64,000 nucleotides of DNA from Azospirillum griseum (GTDB lineage Bacteria; Pseudomonadota; Alphaproteobacteria; Azospirillales; Azospirillaceae): NCBI RefSeq assembly GCF_003966125.1, contig NZ_RXMA01000011.1, positions 62,001 to 126,000 on the forward strand, read 5' to 3'. Numbering within the stretch: the stretch's first letter is position 1; each line of letters opens with the position of its first letter. The position numbers and the translations under genes are program-made. Under the pieces are notes generated by a model, which was not told the DNA's origin, did no database searches, and worked only from the letters and a program-made list of their open reading frames with translations. Shown here piece by piece: positions 1 through 8,932 of this stretch.

Positions 1-728
1 CCGTTCAACTGCATCAGCCATTGCGAGGGAGCCGCGTCCTGCATCGGAAAGCGGTCGATCAGCGTGTGCAGACGAAAGGTGTTGATCGCCGCCGTGATGC
101 CGTGCCCGGCGAAATCGATGATGAGAAAGCCGACCCGACGGTCGTCCAGCGGATAGACGCCCCAAAAATCCCCGCCCAACTCCGACGACGTTTCAAAATG
201 CGCCTCGAGCACAAGGCCGTAGCGCTCCGCCACCGACTGCAACCGGCGTCCCTCCGGCAACAGGGAATGCTGCATCGCCCGCGCGTGCGCCAGTTCCCGC
301 TCCACCCGCGCGCGATAGGCGGCCAGATCGGTGAACAGCTTGCGCTTTTCCAGTTGGTGACGCACCCGCGCCACGCATTCGCCGGGCTTGATCGGCTTTG
401 AGATGAAATCGCTGCCACCCGCCTCGAAACAACGGACCTGCTCCTGGTCGCTGTCGAAGGCGGTCTGGAACAGCACGGGCAATTGTTCGTGCGTGGCGTT
501 GCGGCGCAGCGCCTCGCACATCTCCAGCCCGTTCATCACCGGCATGTCGACGTCCAGCAGCACCAGATCGGGGCGGAAGCTCTCCACCGCCTTCAACCCC
601 TCCGCCCCGTTTTCGGCAAAGGCGATCTGGGTGATTCCCGCCCGCCGGATCACCAGCGCCAGGGATTTGCGGTTGAACTCGTTGTCGTCAACGATCAGGA
701 CACGGCTGTCGGACAGCGAAATGGCCAT
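1..728 (-). CDS. Receiver-SpoIIE (PP2C) phosphatase response regulator, 3' end missing
   Basis: Partial gene that runs leftward off the window; 242 codons are visible. Residues 1-120 form a receiver domain: acidic pair D14/D15, phospho-acceptor D59 (in LVLLDVDMP) and conserved K111 (ISKPIKP). A coiled linker of about 30 residues leads to the start of a SpoIIE/PP2C-type phosphatase domain, with the metal-binding motifs ELGGDF and DFAGHG. In this family phosphorylation of the receiver controls dephosphorylation of a partner STAS anti-anti-sigma protein. The start ATG (726-728) lies 12 bases after the stop codon of the RsbW-like gene, so the three leftward genes look like one operon. The regulated target beyond the STAS protein is not visible. 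Confidence 0.9.
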   Translation of the reverse strand, partial: MAISLSDSRVLIVDDNEFNRKSLALVIRRAGITQIAFAENGAEGLKAVESFRPDLVLLDVDMPVMNGLEMCEALRRNATHEQLPVLFQTAFDSDQEQVRCFEAGGSDFISKPIKPGECVARVRHQLEKRKLFTDLAAYRARVERELAHARAMQHSLLPEGRRLQSVAERYGLVLEAHFETSSELGGDFWGVYPLDDRRVGFLIIDFAGHGITAAINTFRLHTLIDRFPMQDAAPSQWLMQLN

Positions 729-740
729 GTCAATGGCCCG

Positions 741-1496
741 TCAGACGTCGAAATGCAGAACGGTGCAGCGTCCGCCATCGGTCACGGCCACACGGCTGGC
801 CAACGCGCGCATGAACACGAATCCACGCCCGGAACGCGCCTTGCCATCGCTCGCCGGGGACGTTGCCCCGCTGTCGAACCCACCGCCCTGATCGACCACG
901 GCGATCGCGATCGTCGTCGCGTTCCATCGGCAGAAAATATCGATGCGGCGGCGCTTGATGGCGGGATCGCCCAAGCGGTCGCGCAGCAGTTGCCCGAACA
1001 CGCGGTAGCCGTCGGGCTGGTTCTTCGCCGCGCTGGAGATCCCCAGATTGCCGTGCACGATGGCGTTGGCGATGGCCTCGTGCAGGCACATCTCCACGTT
1101 GGCGCGGTGATCCGCCGACAAGGCCCCACGACGCGCCAGCTCGTCGCACACCAGAACGGCGCATTGCAGGCCATAGGCGGTTCCGGTGGTCAGCGACAGA
1201 TAGAATCCCGGCTCCACCGCCGGTGCACCGGACCAGTCTTCCATCAGGGCGGCGGGTTCATCGCCGCCCTCCCCCAGCTCCACGGTCAGGAACGGGTTGC
1301 GGTGAAAGGCCTCGCGCAGGCAATCGCGGTCGGCCCGCTCCACCAGCAGCGCGTCGGCCCAGGGCGGTGCCGCGTCGGAAGGAACCGGCTCGAAGCCGTT
1401 GACGTCGAACCGCGCCGTCACCCGGGCCGTCATGTCGGCCGGAACACGATCCCGCACGACGCAGAAGGGACGCAACGGAGAGGGGATCGTATCCAT
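741..1496 (-). CDS. RsbW-like serine kinase / ATP-binding anti-sigma-type protein
   Basis: 251 aa. The C-terminal half is a GHKL ATPase of the RsbW/SpoIIAB type: N-box EMCLHEAIANAIVHGN, G1-like DQGGGFD and G2-like GRGFVFM. There is no histidine-phosphorylation domain, as expected for a serine kinase that phosphorylates a STAS partner. The first 110 residues are a poorly conserved extension with no domain I recognise, so the protein is longer than classical RsbW (about 150 aa). It lies 9 bases downstream of the STAS gene and 12 bases upstream of the phosphatase gene, which gives the usual kinase/substrate/phosphatase triad. Whether it sequesters a sigma factor or another protein cannot be told from the sequence. 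Confidence 0.85.
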   Translation of the reverse strand: MDTIPSPLRPFCVVRDRVPADMTARVTARFDVNGFEPVPSDAAPPWADALLVERADRDCLREAFHRNPFLTVELGEGGDEPAALMEDWSGAPAVEPGFYLSLTTGTAYGLQCAVLVCDELARRGALSADHRANVEMCLHEAIANAIVHGNLGISSAAKNQPDGYRVFGQLLRDRLGDPAIKRRRIDIFCRWNATTIAIAVVDQGGGFDSGATSPASDGKARSGRGFVFMRALASRVAVTDGGRCTVLHFDV

Positions 1497-1505
1497 GTCA
1501 GGTCA

Positions 1506-1811
1506 TCACTGTTCGATGGTGACGATTTCGTTGATCTTGGCCAGATCAATGGACCGTTTTACGTCGCCGCGCGGGCCGCTGACAACCAGCTTGATGTTCC
1601 GCTGCTCCGCTTCCTCCTGAAGGATCAGCAGCATGCCCAGACCGGCGGAATCGATGAAATCCAGCGCCGACAGGTTCAAGACGAAGCGGCGCAGGCCGTT
1701 GCCATCCAGCAGCTCGACAATGTCCCGCAGACGATCATGATCGGTGAACTCCAGGCGTCCCGACAGCTGGACTTCAACCGTGTCCTGTTCCACGCGCGAT
1801 CGAAACTCCAT
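1506..1811 (-). CDS. STAS-domain anti-anti-sigma factor
   Basis: 101 aa, a single STAS domain. The signature ALDFIDSAGLGML carries the likely phosphorylated serine, S55. Two ATG codons sit side by side (1814 and 1811). The second is preferred because AGAGGG lies at normal distance from it and would be too close to the first. A longer in-frame reading up to 1883 adds a low-complexity basic leader and is unlikely. In partner-switching systems the unphosphorylated STAS protein binds the RsbW-like kinase and frees its target. It is the first gene of a leftward operon with the kinase and the phosphatase. Confidence 0.88.
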   Translation of the reverse strand: MEFRSRVEQDTVEVQLSGRLEFTDHDRLRDIVELLDGNGLRRFVLNLSALDFIDSAGLGMLLILQEEAEQRNIKLVVSGPRGDVKRSIDLAKINEIVTIEQ

Positions 1812-2093
1812 CATTCCCTCTTCTTGTGGCGGGCCGCGCGCCGATGCGGTCGCGCGCGTTTCTCGGATGAAACGCCTATGCACAGTAGTGCAACGCAGCG
1901 ACTCTTCACAAGCATCGTCATACCGGGATGCTCAAGCCTGCGCAAAAACGCGACAAAACCGTCAACATCTTCGCCTGCGCCATCGATCATGGACGGCGGC
2001 GGTCGGAACGGGGTAGAAGAAATCCGGCGGCTTCACCAACGCGCGGGCGCTGCCCCAGTCAATCAGTCAGCCCACTGGCCGGAACACCATGGC
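1812..2093. other. Divergent intergenic region between the partner-switching operon and the kinase operon
   Basis: About 280 bases with no gene. It must hold the promoters of both the leftward STAS operon and the rightward kinase operon. An imperfect inverted repeat (AGCATC at 1912-1917 and GATGCT at 1929-1934) is visible. No convincing -35/-10 pair was found. Confidence 0.4.
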
Positions 2094-4478
2094 ATGAACA
2101 GGATCGCACAGGCGTGGCGGCGGGTGCCGACGGTGTCGGCCAAATTTCTGCTGATCCTGATTCCCAGCCTGGTTCTGGCCGTCTCGGTCTTTTCATCGGT
2201 GTTTTTTTACAACCGCCACCAGGACTTGCGTCTGGCCCTGCGCGACAAGGTGTCCACCATCGCCGACATCAACGCGGCGGCGCTGTCGGCCAGCCTGTGG
2301 AGTTTCGACGTCAACGCCATCCGCAACGTCGTCCAGGCCATCGCGGCCAACCGCGAACTGGTCTGCGTCGAGGTGACGGACGATCTGGCCGACGGGCTGT
2401 TCGTCTGGCCCGGTGTGGATTGCCCCACCGACAGCCCCAACACCGAACGCCGCGCCATCAAGGTGCAGAATCTCCAGGTCGGGACCATCACCCTGCATTT
2501 CAGCTACGACGCGGTGCGCGAACAGCTTCGGCAGGAGATCGTCAACACGGTGTTCCTGTTGCTGATGATGCTGGCCGGGACCGTCGCCGCCGCGCTGGCG
2601 GCGCTGCGCCTGACCATCGGCAAGCCGCTGCGCCGCCTGATCGCCTCCATCCTGCATTCCGAACAGGGGTTCGGCCACCGCCCGGTCGACTGGAGCGCGG
2701 CGGATGAGCTGGGGCGGGTGATCCACGCCTACAACGGCATGCTCGCCCGCCTGGGCGAGGAGGAAGCCGCCCTGCGCAAGAGCGAGCAACGCCTGTCGCT
2801 GGCCATCACCGCCACCCGCTCCTCGGTGTGGGATTACGACCCCACCACCGGGCAATATTGGTGGTCGAAGGAGTTTCCCGCCCTGCTGGGCTATGGCCCG
2901 ACCGAGCTGGCGATGACGACCAAGACCTGGGTCTCGCTGCTCCATCCGGACGAGGCCGACGACATCGTCGCCGAGTCGCGCCGCCGCCGCCGGGACAAGG
3001 CGCTGGCCTACAGCGCCGTGTACCGCATGCGCCGCCGCGATGGTCAATGGGCCTGGATCGAGGACCGCGCCACCGCCCTGCGCGATTCCCAGGGCAACGC
3101 CCTGCGCATCACCGGGACCATGTCCGACGTGACGGAGCGGGTGCAGGCCGAACTGGATCTGGCGCGCGAGCGCAACATCCTGCAAATCACGCTGGACAAC
3201 ACGGATCAGGGCATCATCAAGGTGGACCGGGATCTGCGGGTGGTGATGTCCAACCGCCGCGCCGCCGAATTCCTGAACATCCCGCCGGAGTTCCTCGCCG
3301 CCTGCCCGGTCTTCCCCGACATCGTCAGCCTGCAACGCAGCCGGGGCGAGTTCAACGAGATGGGCGACGACCCCGACCTCTACCTCGCCTATGGCGGCGA
3401 TGACCTGGAAGACGGGTTGTCCGGCGGGGGTGGCGGGGGCAGCGTGTGGGAACAGCCGCTGACCTTCAAGCGCCGCCGTCCCGATGGCCGCATCATCGAG
3501 GTGCGCACCAACCCGCTGCCCGAAGGCGGCTTCGTCCGCACGTTCACCGACGTGACGGTGGAGGCCCGCTCCGCCGAGGAGATCTTCAACGCCATGCAGG
3601 CGCTGGGGGCCGCCTACGCTGATCTGAAGGAAACCCAGGCCAGTCTGGTGCAGGCCGAAAAGATGGCCTCGCTCGCCCTGCTCGTCGCCGGCGTGGCGCA
3701 TGAGATCAACACCCCGATCGGCATTGCCTTTGGCTGCTCCACCCATCTGTCCAGCCGCACCCAGGCGCTGAACGACGCGTTCGAAGGCGGGACGATGAAG
3801 AAATCCGATCTGGCGGCCTACGTCGCCACCGCCGGGGAATCCTCCCGCCTGATTCAGCAGAACCTGACCCGTGCGGCCGAACTGATCCAAAGCTTCAAGC
3901 GCGTGGCCGTCGATCAGACCAGCGAGGAACGCCGCGCCTTCGACCTGCTGGCCTATCTGGAGGAGATCGTCACCTCGCTCGGCCCCACCCTGCGCAAGGG
4001 GCCGCACCGGGTTGCCATCGCCTGTTCGCCCGGCGTCGTCATCGACAGCTTCCCCGGCGCGCTCAGCCAGGTCGTCACCAATCTGGTGATGAACGCGCTG
4101 ACCCACGCCTTCCCCGACGGCACCAAGGGGCATATGGTCATCGACGTCGATGATCTGGAGGATGGCGATCTGCAAATCCGTTTCGCCGACGACGGAGTCG
4201 GCATCCCCGAGGAGCACCGCAACAAGGTGTTCGAACCCTTCTTCACCACCAAACGCGGGGCGGGCGGCAGTGGGCTGGGCCTGCACATCGTCTTCAACCT
4301 CGTCACCCAGACGCTTGGCGGGCGGATCTCGGTTGACAGCGCGCCCGGCGATGGAACTACGTTCACCCTGCGCATTCCCAAATCCATCCCGGCGGTTGCC
4401 GCCGTCGCGGGTGTGGACAGCCCCGCAACCAGCCCGGCCACCGTCGGCACCGCCAGCCTGGAGACCGCAGCAGCATGA
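2094..4478 (+). CDS. Membrane PAS-domain sensor histidine kinase
   Basis: 794 aa. A transmembrane helix at about residues 15-38 and a second at about 150-175 bracket a periplasmic sensor region. A HAMP-like linker follows, then a PAS/PAC domain (about 220-345), a second PAS-like domain (about 355-495) that contains a run of glycines, a coiled segment, and a kinase core. The H-box is VAGVAHEINTPIG with phospho-acceptor H536. The ATPase domain shows DDGVGIP and GSGLGLHIV. Start chosen at ATG 2094, which immediately precedes the basic N-terminus and first helix; the open frame continues upstream for 1.6 kb but those residues are antisense to the STAS/RsbW genes. It has no receiver of its own, and its stop overlaps the start of the hybrid kinase gene, which has two. 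Confidence 0.88.
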   Translation: MNRIAQAWRRVPTVSAKFLLILIPSLVLAVSVFSSVFFYNRHQDLRLALRDKVSTIADINAAALSASLWSFDVNAIRNVVQAIAANRELVCVEVTDDLADGLFVWPGVDCPTDSPNTERRAIKVQNLQVGTITLHFSYDAVREQLRQEIVNTVFLLLMMLAGTVAAALAALRLTIGKPLRRLIASILHSEQGFGHRPVDWSAADELGRVIHAYNGMLARLGEEEAALRKSEQRLSLAITATRSSVWDYDPTTGQYWWSKEFPALLGYGPTELAMTTKTWVSLLHPDEADDIVAESRRRRRDKALAYSAVYRMRRRDGQWAWIEDRATALRDSQGNALRITGTMSDVTERVQAELDLARERNILQITLDNTDQGIIKVDRDLRVVMSNRRAAEFLNIPPEFLAACPVFPDIVSLQRSRGEFNEMGDDPDLYLAYGGDDLEDGLSGGGGGGSVWEQPLTFKRRRPDGRIIEVRTNPLPEGGFVRTFTDVTVEARSAEEIFNAMQALGAAYADLKETQASLVQAEKMASLALLVAGVAHEINTPIGIAFGCSTHLSSRTQALNDAFEGGTMKKSDLAAYVATAGESSRLIQQNLTRAAELIQSFKRVAVDQTSEERRAFDLLAYLEEIVTSLGPTLRKGPHRVAIACSPGVVIDSFPGALSQVVTNLVMNALTHAFPDGTKGHMVIDVDDLEDGDLQIRFADDGVGIPEEHRNKVFEPFFTTKRGAGGSGLGLHIVFNLVTQTLGGRISVDSAPGDGTTFTLRIPKSIPAVAAVAGVDSPATSPATVGTASLETAAA

Positions 4479-7423
4479 GCATGGGCGCTCTGGCCGACCG
4501 CATGTTCGACGACGACGACATCCTGTTCGCCGACGAGGATGACGCCAACGGCGTTGGCGTGGCGGAAGAGGCACCGCCCCCCTGGACCGTTCTGGTGGTC
4601 GATGACGAGGCCGACGTCCATCTGATGACCAACCTGCTGTTGGCCGACGTCACCTTTCAAAACCGCCCGCTCGACCTGATCGGTGCCCACACCGCCACCC
4701 ACGCGCGGATGATCCTGGAAAACCGGCCCGACATCGCCGTCATCCTGCTGGATGTGGTGATGGAACAGGACGATTCCGGCCTGCGGCTGGTGCGCTGGAT
4801 CCGCGACGATCTGGGGAACCGCGACGTGCGCATCATCCTGCGCACCGGCCAGCCGGGCCAGGCCCCGCAGCGCGACGTCATCGTCGATTACGACATCAAC
4901 GACTACAAACCCAAAGCCGACCTGTCGGCGGAAAGCCTGTTCACCGCCGTCATCGCCGCCCTGCGCGCCTTCGATCAGATCCAGTCGATCGAAACCCGGG
5001 TGGCCGAACGCACCCGCGAGCTGCGCGAAAGCCGCGAGCAGATCAACGCCGTGCTGGAGGCCAGCCCGATCGGGGTCTGCGCCTATGACGAAAGCGGCAT
5101 CATCGTCCTGACCAACCACCGGCTGACCACCCTGCTGGGCGTCTCCAAGGACCGGCTGCTGGGCGGCAGCATCGGCGAGCTGTTCGCGCCGATGGAGGAT
5201 CGGCAGGACGAACAGCGCTGGCTGTTCTACCGCCGCCAGATCCGCGACGCGGAGGTGAAGCTGCTGCGCGCCGACGGCTCCAGCTTCTGGGCGCTGATGA
5301 CGGTCGATCCGACCCACGTCAACGGCCAGCCGGTCTTTCTGTCCTGGATCTACGACATCACGCGCCGCAAGCTGGCCGAACGCCAGATGGAAAACGCCAA
5401 GGAGCAGGCCGAGCAGGCGACCAAGGCGAAATCCGCCTTCCTCGCCACCATGAGCCACGAAATCCGCACGCCGATGAACGGCGTGCTGGGCATGCTGGGG
5501 CTGCTGGAACGGACGGAGCTGGACAGCCACCAGCTCGACACCGTGGCGACCATGCGGGAATCGGCCACGTCGCTGTTGCGCATCATCGACGACATCCTGG
5601 ATTTCTCGAAGATCGAGGCCGGGAAGATGGACGTCGAGCGCGTCGTCGTCTCCATCCCCGCCCTGGTCGAAGGGGTGGCGGAAACGCTGGCCCCTTCCGC
5701 CCGCGCCAAGGGGTTGTCGCTGCTGACCTACATCGACCCGGCCATTCCTCCCGCCCTGCTGGGCGATCCGGTCCGGCTGCGGCAGATCCTGTTCAACCTC
5801 GGCGGCAACGCCATCAAATTCACCGAACATGGCCGCATCGTGTTGCGGGCGGGGTTGAGCGGCCTCAGCCCGGACAGCGCCGCCTTGCGGATCGAGGTCA
5901 TCGACACCGGCATCGGCATCCCCGACGCCGCCCGGCGGCGGCTGTTCCAGCCCTTCACCCAGGCGGAAAGCTCCACCACCCGGCGGTTCGGCGGCACCGG
6001 CCTCGGCCTGTCGATCAGCCGCCGTCTCGCCACCCTGATGAACGGCGAGATCGGGGTGGAGAGCAACCCCGGCGACGGCTCCACCTTCTGGCTGACCCTG
6101 GCGTTGGATCGGGTGGACGCGCTGCCGCCCGTCGGTGACGCCCCCCCGGTCGCCGACACCCCGGATGACCCGATGGCCTTGGACCTGTCGGGCCTGACGG
6201 TGCTGCTGGGCGTGCCCGACGCCACCGAACGCGCCTTCCTGTCCAGCTATCTGGAGGTTGCGGGCGCACGGGTTCTGCCCGCCGGGGATCCGCAACAGTT
6301 GGCGACCCAGGCCCGCATCGCCCGGGACGCCGGATGCCCGGCCAGTGTGGTCGCGGTGGACGAGGCGCTGCGGGTTCCCGCCGCCGCCTGCGCGCCGGAG
6401 GAGTTGGGACGGCGCAGTGGCGAGGCCTGCCCCCCCATCGTGCTGTTGATGCAGGGCAGCGGGGGCGATCGCCCCAGCGGCAACACCGTGCCGTTGGGGC
6501 GGCCGGTGCGCCGTGTGCCATTCCTGCGCGCGGTCGCCACCGCCGCCGGGCGCGGGTCGTCGGTGGAACCACCGCCAACGGCCACCACCCCATCCAGCCG
6601 CCCGGCGGAGAGCGTGCCGGTGGAACTGGATGCCGAGCAGGCGCACGCCGAGGGCCGCCTGATCCTGGTCGCCGAAGACAACGCGGTGAACCGCAAGGTG
6701 CTGGGCATGCAGTTGCGGGCGCTGGGCTACGCCGCCGAGATGACGCCGGGCGGGGCGGAGGCGCTGGCCGCGTGGCGCGGGGATCGCCGTTACGCCCTGT
6801 TGCTGACCGATGTGCAGATGCCGGAGATCGATGGCTTCGAACTGACCCGCCGCATCCGCGCGGCTGAACAGAACGGCGATGGCCCCGCCGGAGCCGCACG
6901 CCTGCCGATCATCGCCATCACCGCCAACGCCGCGCCGGGGGAGGTCGCGAGCTACCACGCCGCTGGCATGGACGCGGTGTTGAGCAAACCGCTCGACCTG
7001 TCGCAACTCGCCATCACCCTGGCGCGCTGGATGCCCCCGCTGTCCAGCGACGCACCGGGCGTCACCGTGGCGGCAGCCCCCCCACCAACCAACGCCGACG
7101 CGCCCATCGACCTGAGCGCGCTGCGCGCGCTGTGTGGAGGAGACGACGGCATGGTGGACGAGCTTTTGGGCGATTTCCGCAGCACCAGCCGCGAGATTCT
7201 GGCCGGTCTCGACGCCGGTCTGCTGAATCAGGATCTGTCCGCCGTGCGCGCCGCCGCGCACAACCTCAAAGGCTCCAGCCGCAACGCCGGGGCCAAGCCG
7301 CTCGCGGACGCGGCGTTGCGCTTGGAACAGGCGGCCAACGGCACCACCGACTGGCCGACCCTGACGCGCTTGGCCAGCGATGTCCACGCGGCCTTCGCCG
7401 CTCTGGAACAGCACCTGTCATGA
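4475..7423 (+). CDS. Hybrid histidine kinase: receiver-PAS-kinase-receiver-HPt
   Basis: 982 aa, no transmembrane segment. Domain order: N-terminal receiver (about 33-160, acceptor D93 in ILLDVVMEQDDSG), coiled linker, PAS (about 187-300), HisKA with LATMSHEIRTPMNG (H328), HATPase (about 425-545), a degenerate receiver-like segment (about 570-690), a canonical receiver (D779 in LLTDVQMPEIDGFE) and a C-terminal HPt domain (AAAHNLKGSSRNAG, H929). This is a full phosphorelay in one chain. The ATG overlaps the stop of the membrane kinase gene (ATGA), so the two are translationally coupled. The N-terminal receiver may accept phosphate from the upstream kinase. A plausible outlet of the HPt is the receiver of the divergent SpoIIE phosphatase (inference). 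Confidence 0.9.
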   Translation: MSMGALADRMFDDDDILFADEDDANGVGVAEEAPPPWTVLVVDDEADVHLMTNLLLADVTFQNRPLDLIGAHTATHARMILENRPDIAVILLDVVMEQDDSGLRLVRWIRDDLGNRDVRIILRTGQPGQAPQRDVIVDYDINDYKPKADLSAESLFTAVIAALRAFDQIQSIETRVAERTRELRESREQINAVLEASPIGVCAYDESGIIVLTNHRLTTLLGVSKDRLLGGSIGELFAPMEDRQDEQRWLFYRRQIRDAEVKLLRADGSSFWALMTVDPTHVNGQPVFLSWIYDITRRKLAERQMENAKEQAEQATKAKSAFLATMSHEIRTPMNGVLGMLGLLERTELDSHQLDTVATMRESATSLLRIIDDILDFSKIEAGKMDVERVVVSIPALVEGVAETLAPSARAKGLSLLTYIDPAIPPALLGDPVRLRQILFNLGGNAIKFTEHGRIVLRAGLSGLSPDSAALRIEVIDTGIGIPDAARRRLFQPFTQAESSTTRRFGGTGLGLSISRRLATLMNGEIGVESNPGDGSTFWLTLALDRVDALPPVGDAPPVADTPDDPMALDLSGLTVLLGVPDATERAFLSSYLEVAGARVLPAGDPQQLATQARIARDAGCPASVVAVDEALRVPAAACAPEELGRRSGEACPPIVLLMQGSGGDRPSGNTVPLGRPVRRVPFLRAVATAAGRGSSVEPPPTATTPSSRPAESVPVELDAEQAHAEGRLILVAEDNAVNRKVLGMQLRALGYAAEMTPGGAEALAAWRGDRRYALLLTDVQMPEIDGFELTRRIRAAEQNGDGPAGAARLPIIAITANAAPGEVASYHAAGMDAVLSKPLDLSQLAITLARWMPPLSSDAPGVTVAAAPPPTNADAPIDLSALRALCGGDDGMVDELLGDFRSTSREILAGLDAGLLNQDLSAVRAAAHNLKGSSRNAGAKPLADAALRLEQAANGTTDWPTLTRLASDVHAAFAALEQHLS

Positions 7424-8829
7424 CCGCCCCCGACCACCCCAACCGCCGCAGGGCGCTGGCGTTGCTGGGCGGGGCGGCGGCGGCGGCCCTGCCCCTTCCA
7501 GCAACCGCCCAGACCACCCCCGCCCCACCACCTCCCATCCAAGACTCGCCCGCCCCAACCGCTCCACCGGTCCCACGGTTGGGGGAGGAGTTGACCCCCT
7601 TCGGCGCGATCCGCGCGGGGAACCGCACCCGCGTCATCCCGCCCTGGACCGGTGGCCTGATCAAGCCGCCGCGTGGCTACACACCCGGTCGTCACAGCCC
7701 GGATCCCTTCATCGAGGATGGCCGTTGGATCACCGTCGGCCCGGCGGATGTGGAACGCTACAAGATCCGGCTGTCCGCCGGGTTGCAAGCGCTGCTGGCC
7801 AAATACCCGACCACCTTCGAAGTGCCGGTGTTCCCCTGCCGCCGCAGCGCGGCGGCACCGCAACGGATCTATGACGCCAGCTTGGAAAACGCCACCCGCG
7901 CCGCCCTGGGGGCCAATGGGTTGGTGCTGTCGGGGGCGCGGGTGGGGGTTCCCTTTCCCATCCCCGCCAACGGCGTCCAGGCGATGTGGAACCACCTGCT
8001 GCGCTGGCGCGGCGGGGCGATGAGCCACACAAGCCAGACCGTGCTGCCCGGCGGCGACGGCAAATTCAGCGACCGCCTGTATCAGGAGGATTTCCTGTCC
8101 CCTTACGCCGCCGGTGAGGGTGGCACGCCGCTGCTGTACCGACGGACCACCCTGACCCCCGCCGACCAGAGCGGCACCACCCTGCTGACACAAGCCACCC
8201 TGAACCCCATCCAATCGGGGTTTCGCGCCTGGTTCCGCGCGGGGGAGCGGGGGCGGGTGCTCCCGGCCCCGGATTTTCTCTATGACACCAACGATCCGGC
8301 CACCGACGGCATCGCCACCGCCGACATGCTCGACATGTTCAGCGGCCCGCTCGACCGGTTCGACTTCACGCTGATTTCCCGGCGGGAAATGTATGTTCCC
8401 TACAACGCCTACCGCATGAACACGCCCAACCTCGCCCCCCACGAGTTCCTGTGGTACGGCCACCCGAACCCGCAGTTCCTGCGCTATGAGATGCACCGGG
8501 TGTGGATCGTCGACGCCCGGCTGAAGCCGAATTTCCAGCACAAGCTGCCCGACCGCACCTATTACCTGGATGAGGATTCCTGGCAGATCGTGATGGCCGA
8601 GCATTACAACGGCAAGGGTGAGTTGCAGCGCTACGCCGAGGCCCACAACGTCGCCCATTGGCAGGTCCCGGCCTTCGTCCCTGCGGCCGAATTTGTGTAT
8701 GACCTCACCGGTGATCGCTACGTCGCCCGTGGCATCGACAATCTGCAGCGCCCGCCGGTGTTCGACAAACCCCTGAAGCCCGACGCCTTCACCCCGGAGT
8801 CACTGGTCCGTCGCGGTCGCCGCGACTGA
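7420..8829 (+). CDS. Exported DUF1329-family protein
   Basis: 469 aa. An N-terminal export signal with a run of arginines (NRRRALALLGG) before a hydrophobic stretch ending ATAQ suggests Tat or Sec export. A proline-rich spacer (about 35-60) follows. The rest resembles DUF1329 proteins, lipoprotein-localisation-like periplasmic or outer-membrane proteins of unknown function often found near RND transporters; the conserved segment RTYYLDEDSW near the C-terminus supports this. The ATG overlaps the stop of the hybrid kinase gene (ATGA), so it is the third coupled gene of this operon, an unusual partner for a phosphorelay. No lipobox cysteine is visible. Confidence 0.75.
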   Translation: MTAPDHPNRRRALALLGGAAAAALPLPATAQTTPAPPPPIQDSPAPTAPPVPRLGEELTPFGAIRAGNRTRVIPPWTGGLIKPPRGYTPGRHSPDPFIEDGRWITVGPADVERYKIRLSAGLQALLAKYPTTFEVPVFPCRRSAAAPQRIYDASLENATRAALGANGLVLSGARVGVPFPIPANGVQAMWNHLLRWRGGAMSHTSQTVLPGGDGKFSDRLYQEDFLSPYAAGEGGTPLLYRRTTLTPADQSGTTLLTQATLNPIQSGFRAWFRAGERGRVLPAPDFLYDTNDPATDGIATADMLDMFSGPLDRFDFTLISRREMYVPYNAYRMNTPNLAPHEFLWYGHPNPQFLRYEMHRVWIVDARLKPNFQHKLPDRTYYLDEDSWQIVMAEHYNGKGELQRYAEAHNVAHWQVPAFVPAAEFVYDLTGDRYVARGIDNLQRPPVFDKPLKPDAFTPESLVRRGRRD

Positions 8830-8876
8830 GCGTTCGGCTGCGTCGTCACACCGGGCCACTTTGTGCGGCCACACAT

Positions 8877-8892
8877 TCAACCAATTGGTTGA
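8877..8892. promoter_or_regulatory. Operator palindrome 1 of the arsR-type gene
   Basis: Perfect 16-bp palindrome TCAACCAATTGGTTGA. It overlaps a -35-like TTGACA (8889-8894). It shares both 7-bp arms with the second palindrome 40 bp downstream, so both are probably bound by the same dimeric regulator. Confidence 0.75.
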
Positions 8893-8917
8893 CAGTCACC
8901 GCCGTCGGGTTCATAGT
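8889..8917 (+). promoter_or_regulatory. Predicted promoter of the arsR/SRPBCC operon
   Basis: TTGACA (8889-8894), 17-base spacer, CATAGT (8912-8917). The predicted transcription start falls on or next to the A of the ATG at 8925, and no ribosome-binding site precedes that ATG, so the mRNA is probably leaderless. Confidence 0.6.
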
Positions 8918-8932
8918 CAACCATATGGTTGA
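8917..8932. promoter_or_regulatory. Operator palindrome 2, containing the arsR start codon
   Basis: Perfect 16-bp palindrome TCAACCATATGGTTGA. The start ATG of the regulator (8925-8927) lies inside it. Centre-to-centre distance to palindrome 1 is 40 bp, close to four helical turns. A regulator bound to both sites would cover the -35 region and the transcription start. Confidence 0.75.

Noticed and set aside
483-2093. N-terminal extension of the membrane kinase frame
   Set aside because: Antisense to the STAS and RsbW-like genes and without protein-like features; the transmembrane N-terminus begins after 2094.
3953-7414. Very long leftward open frame (over 1100 codons) antisense to the hybrid kinase gene
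   Set aside because: Composition is the Gly/Arg/Gln/His-rich pattern of an antisense frame in high-GC DNA; the rightward frame has clear kinase and receiver domains.
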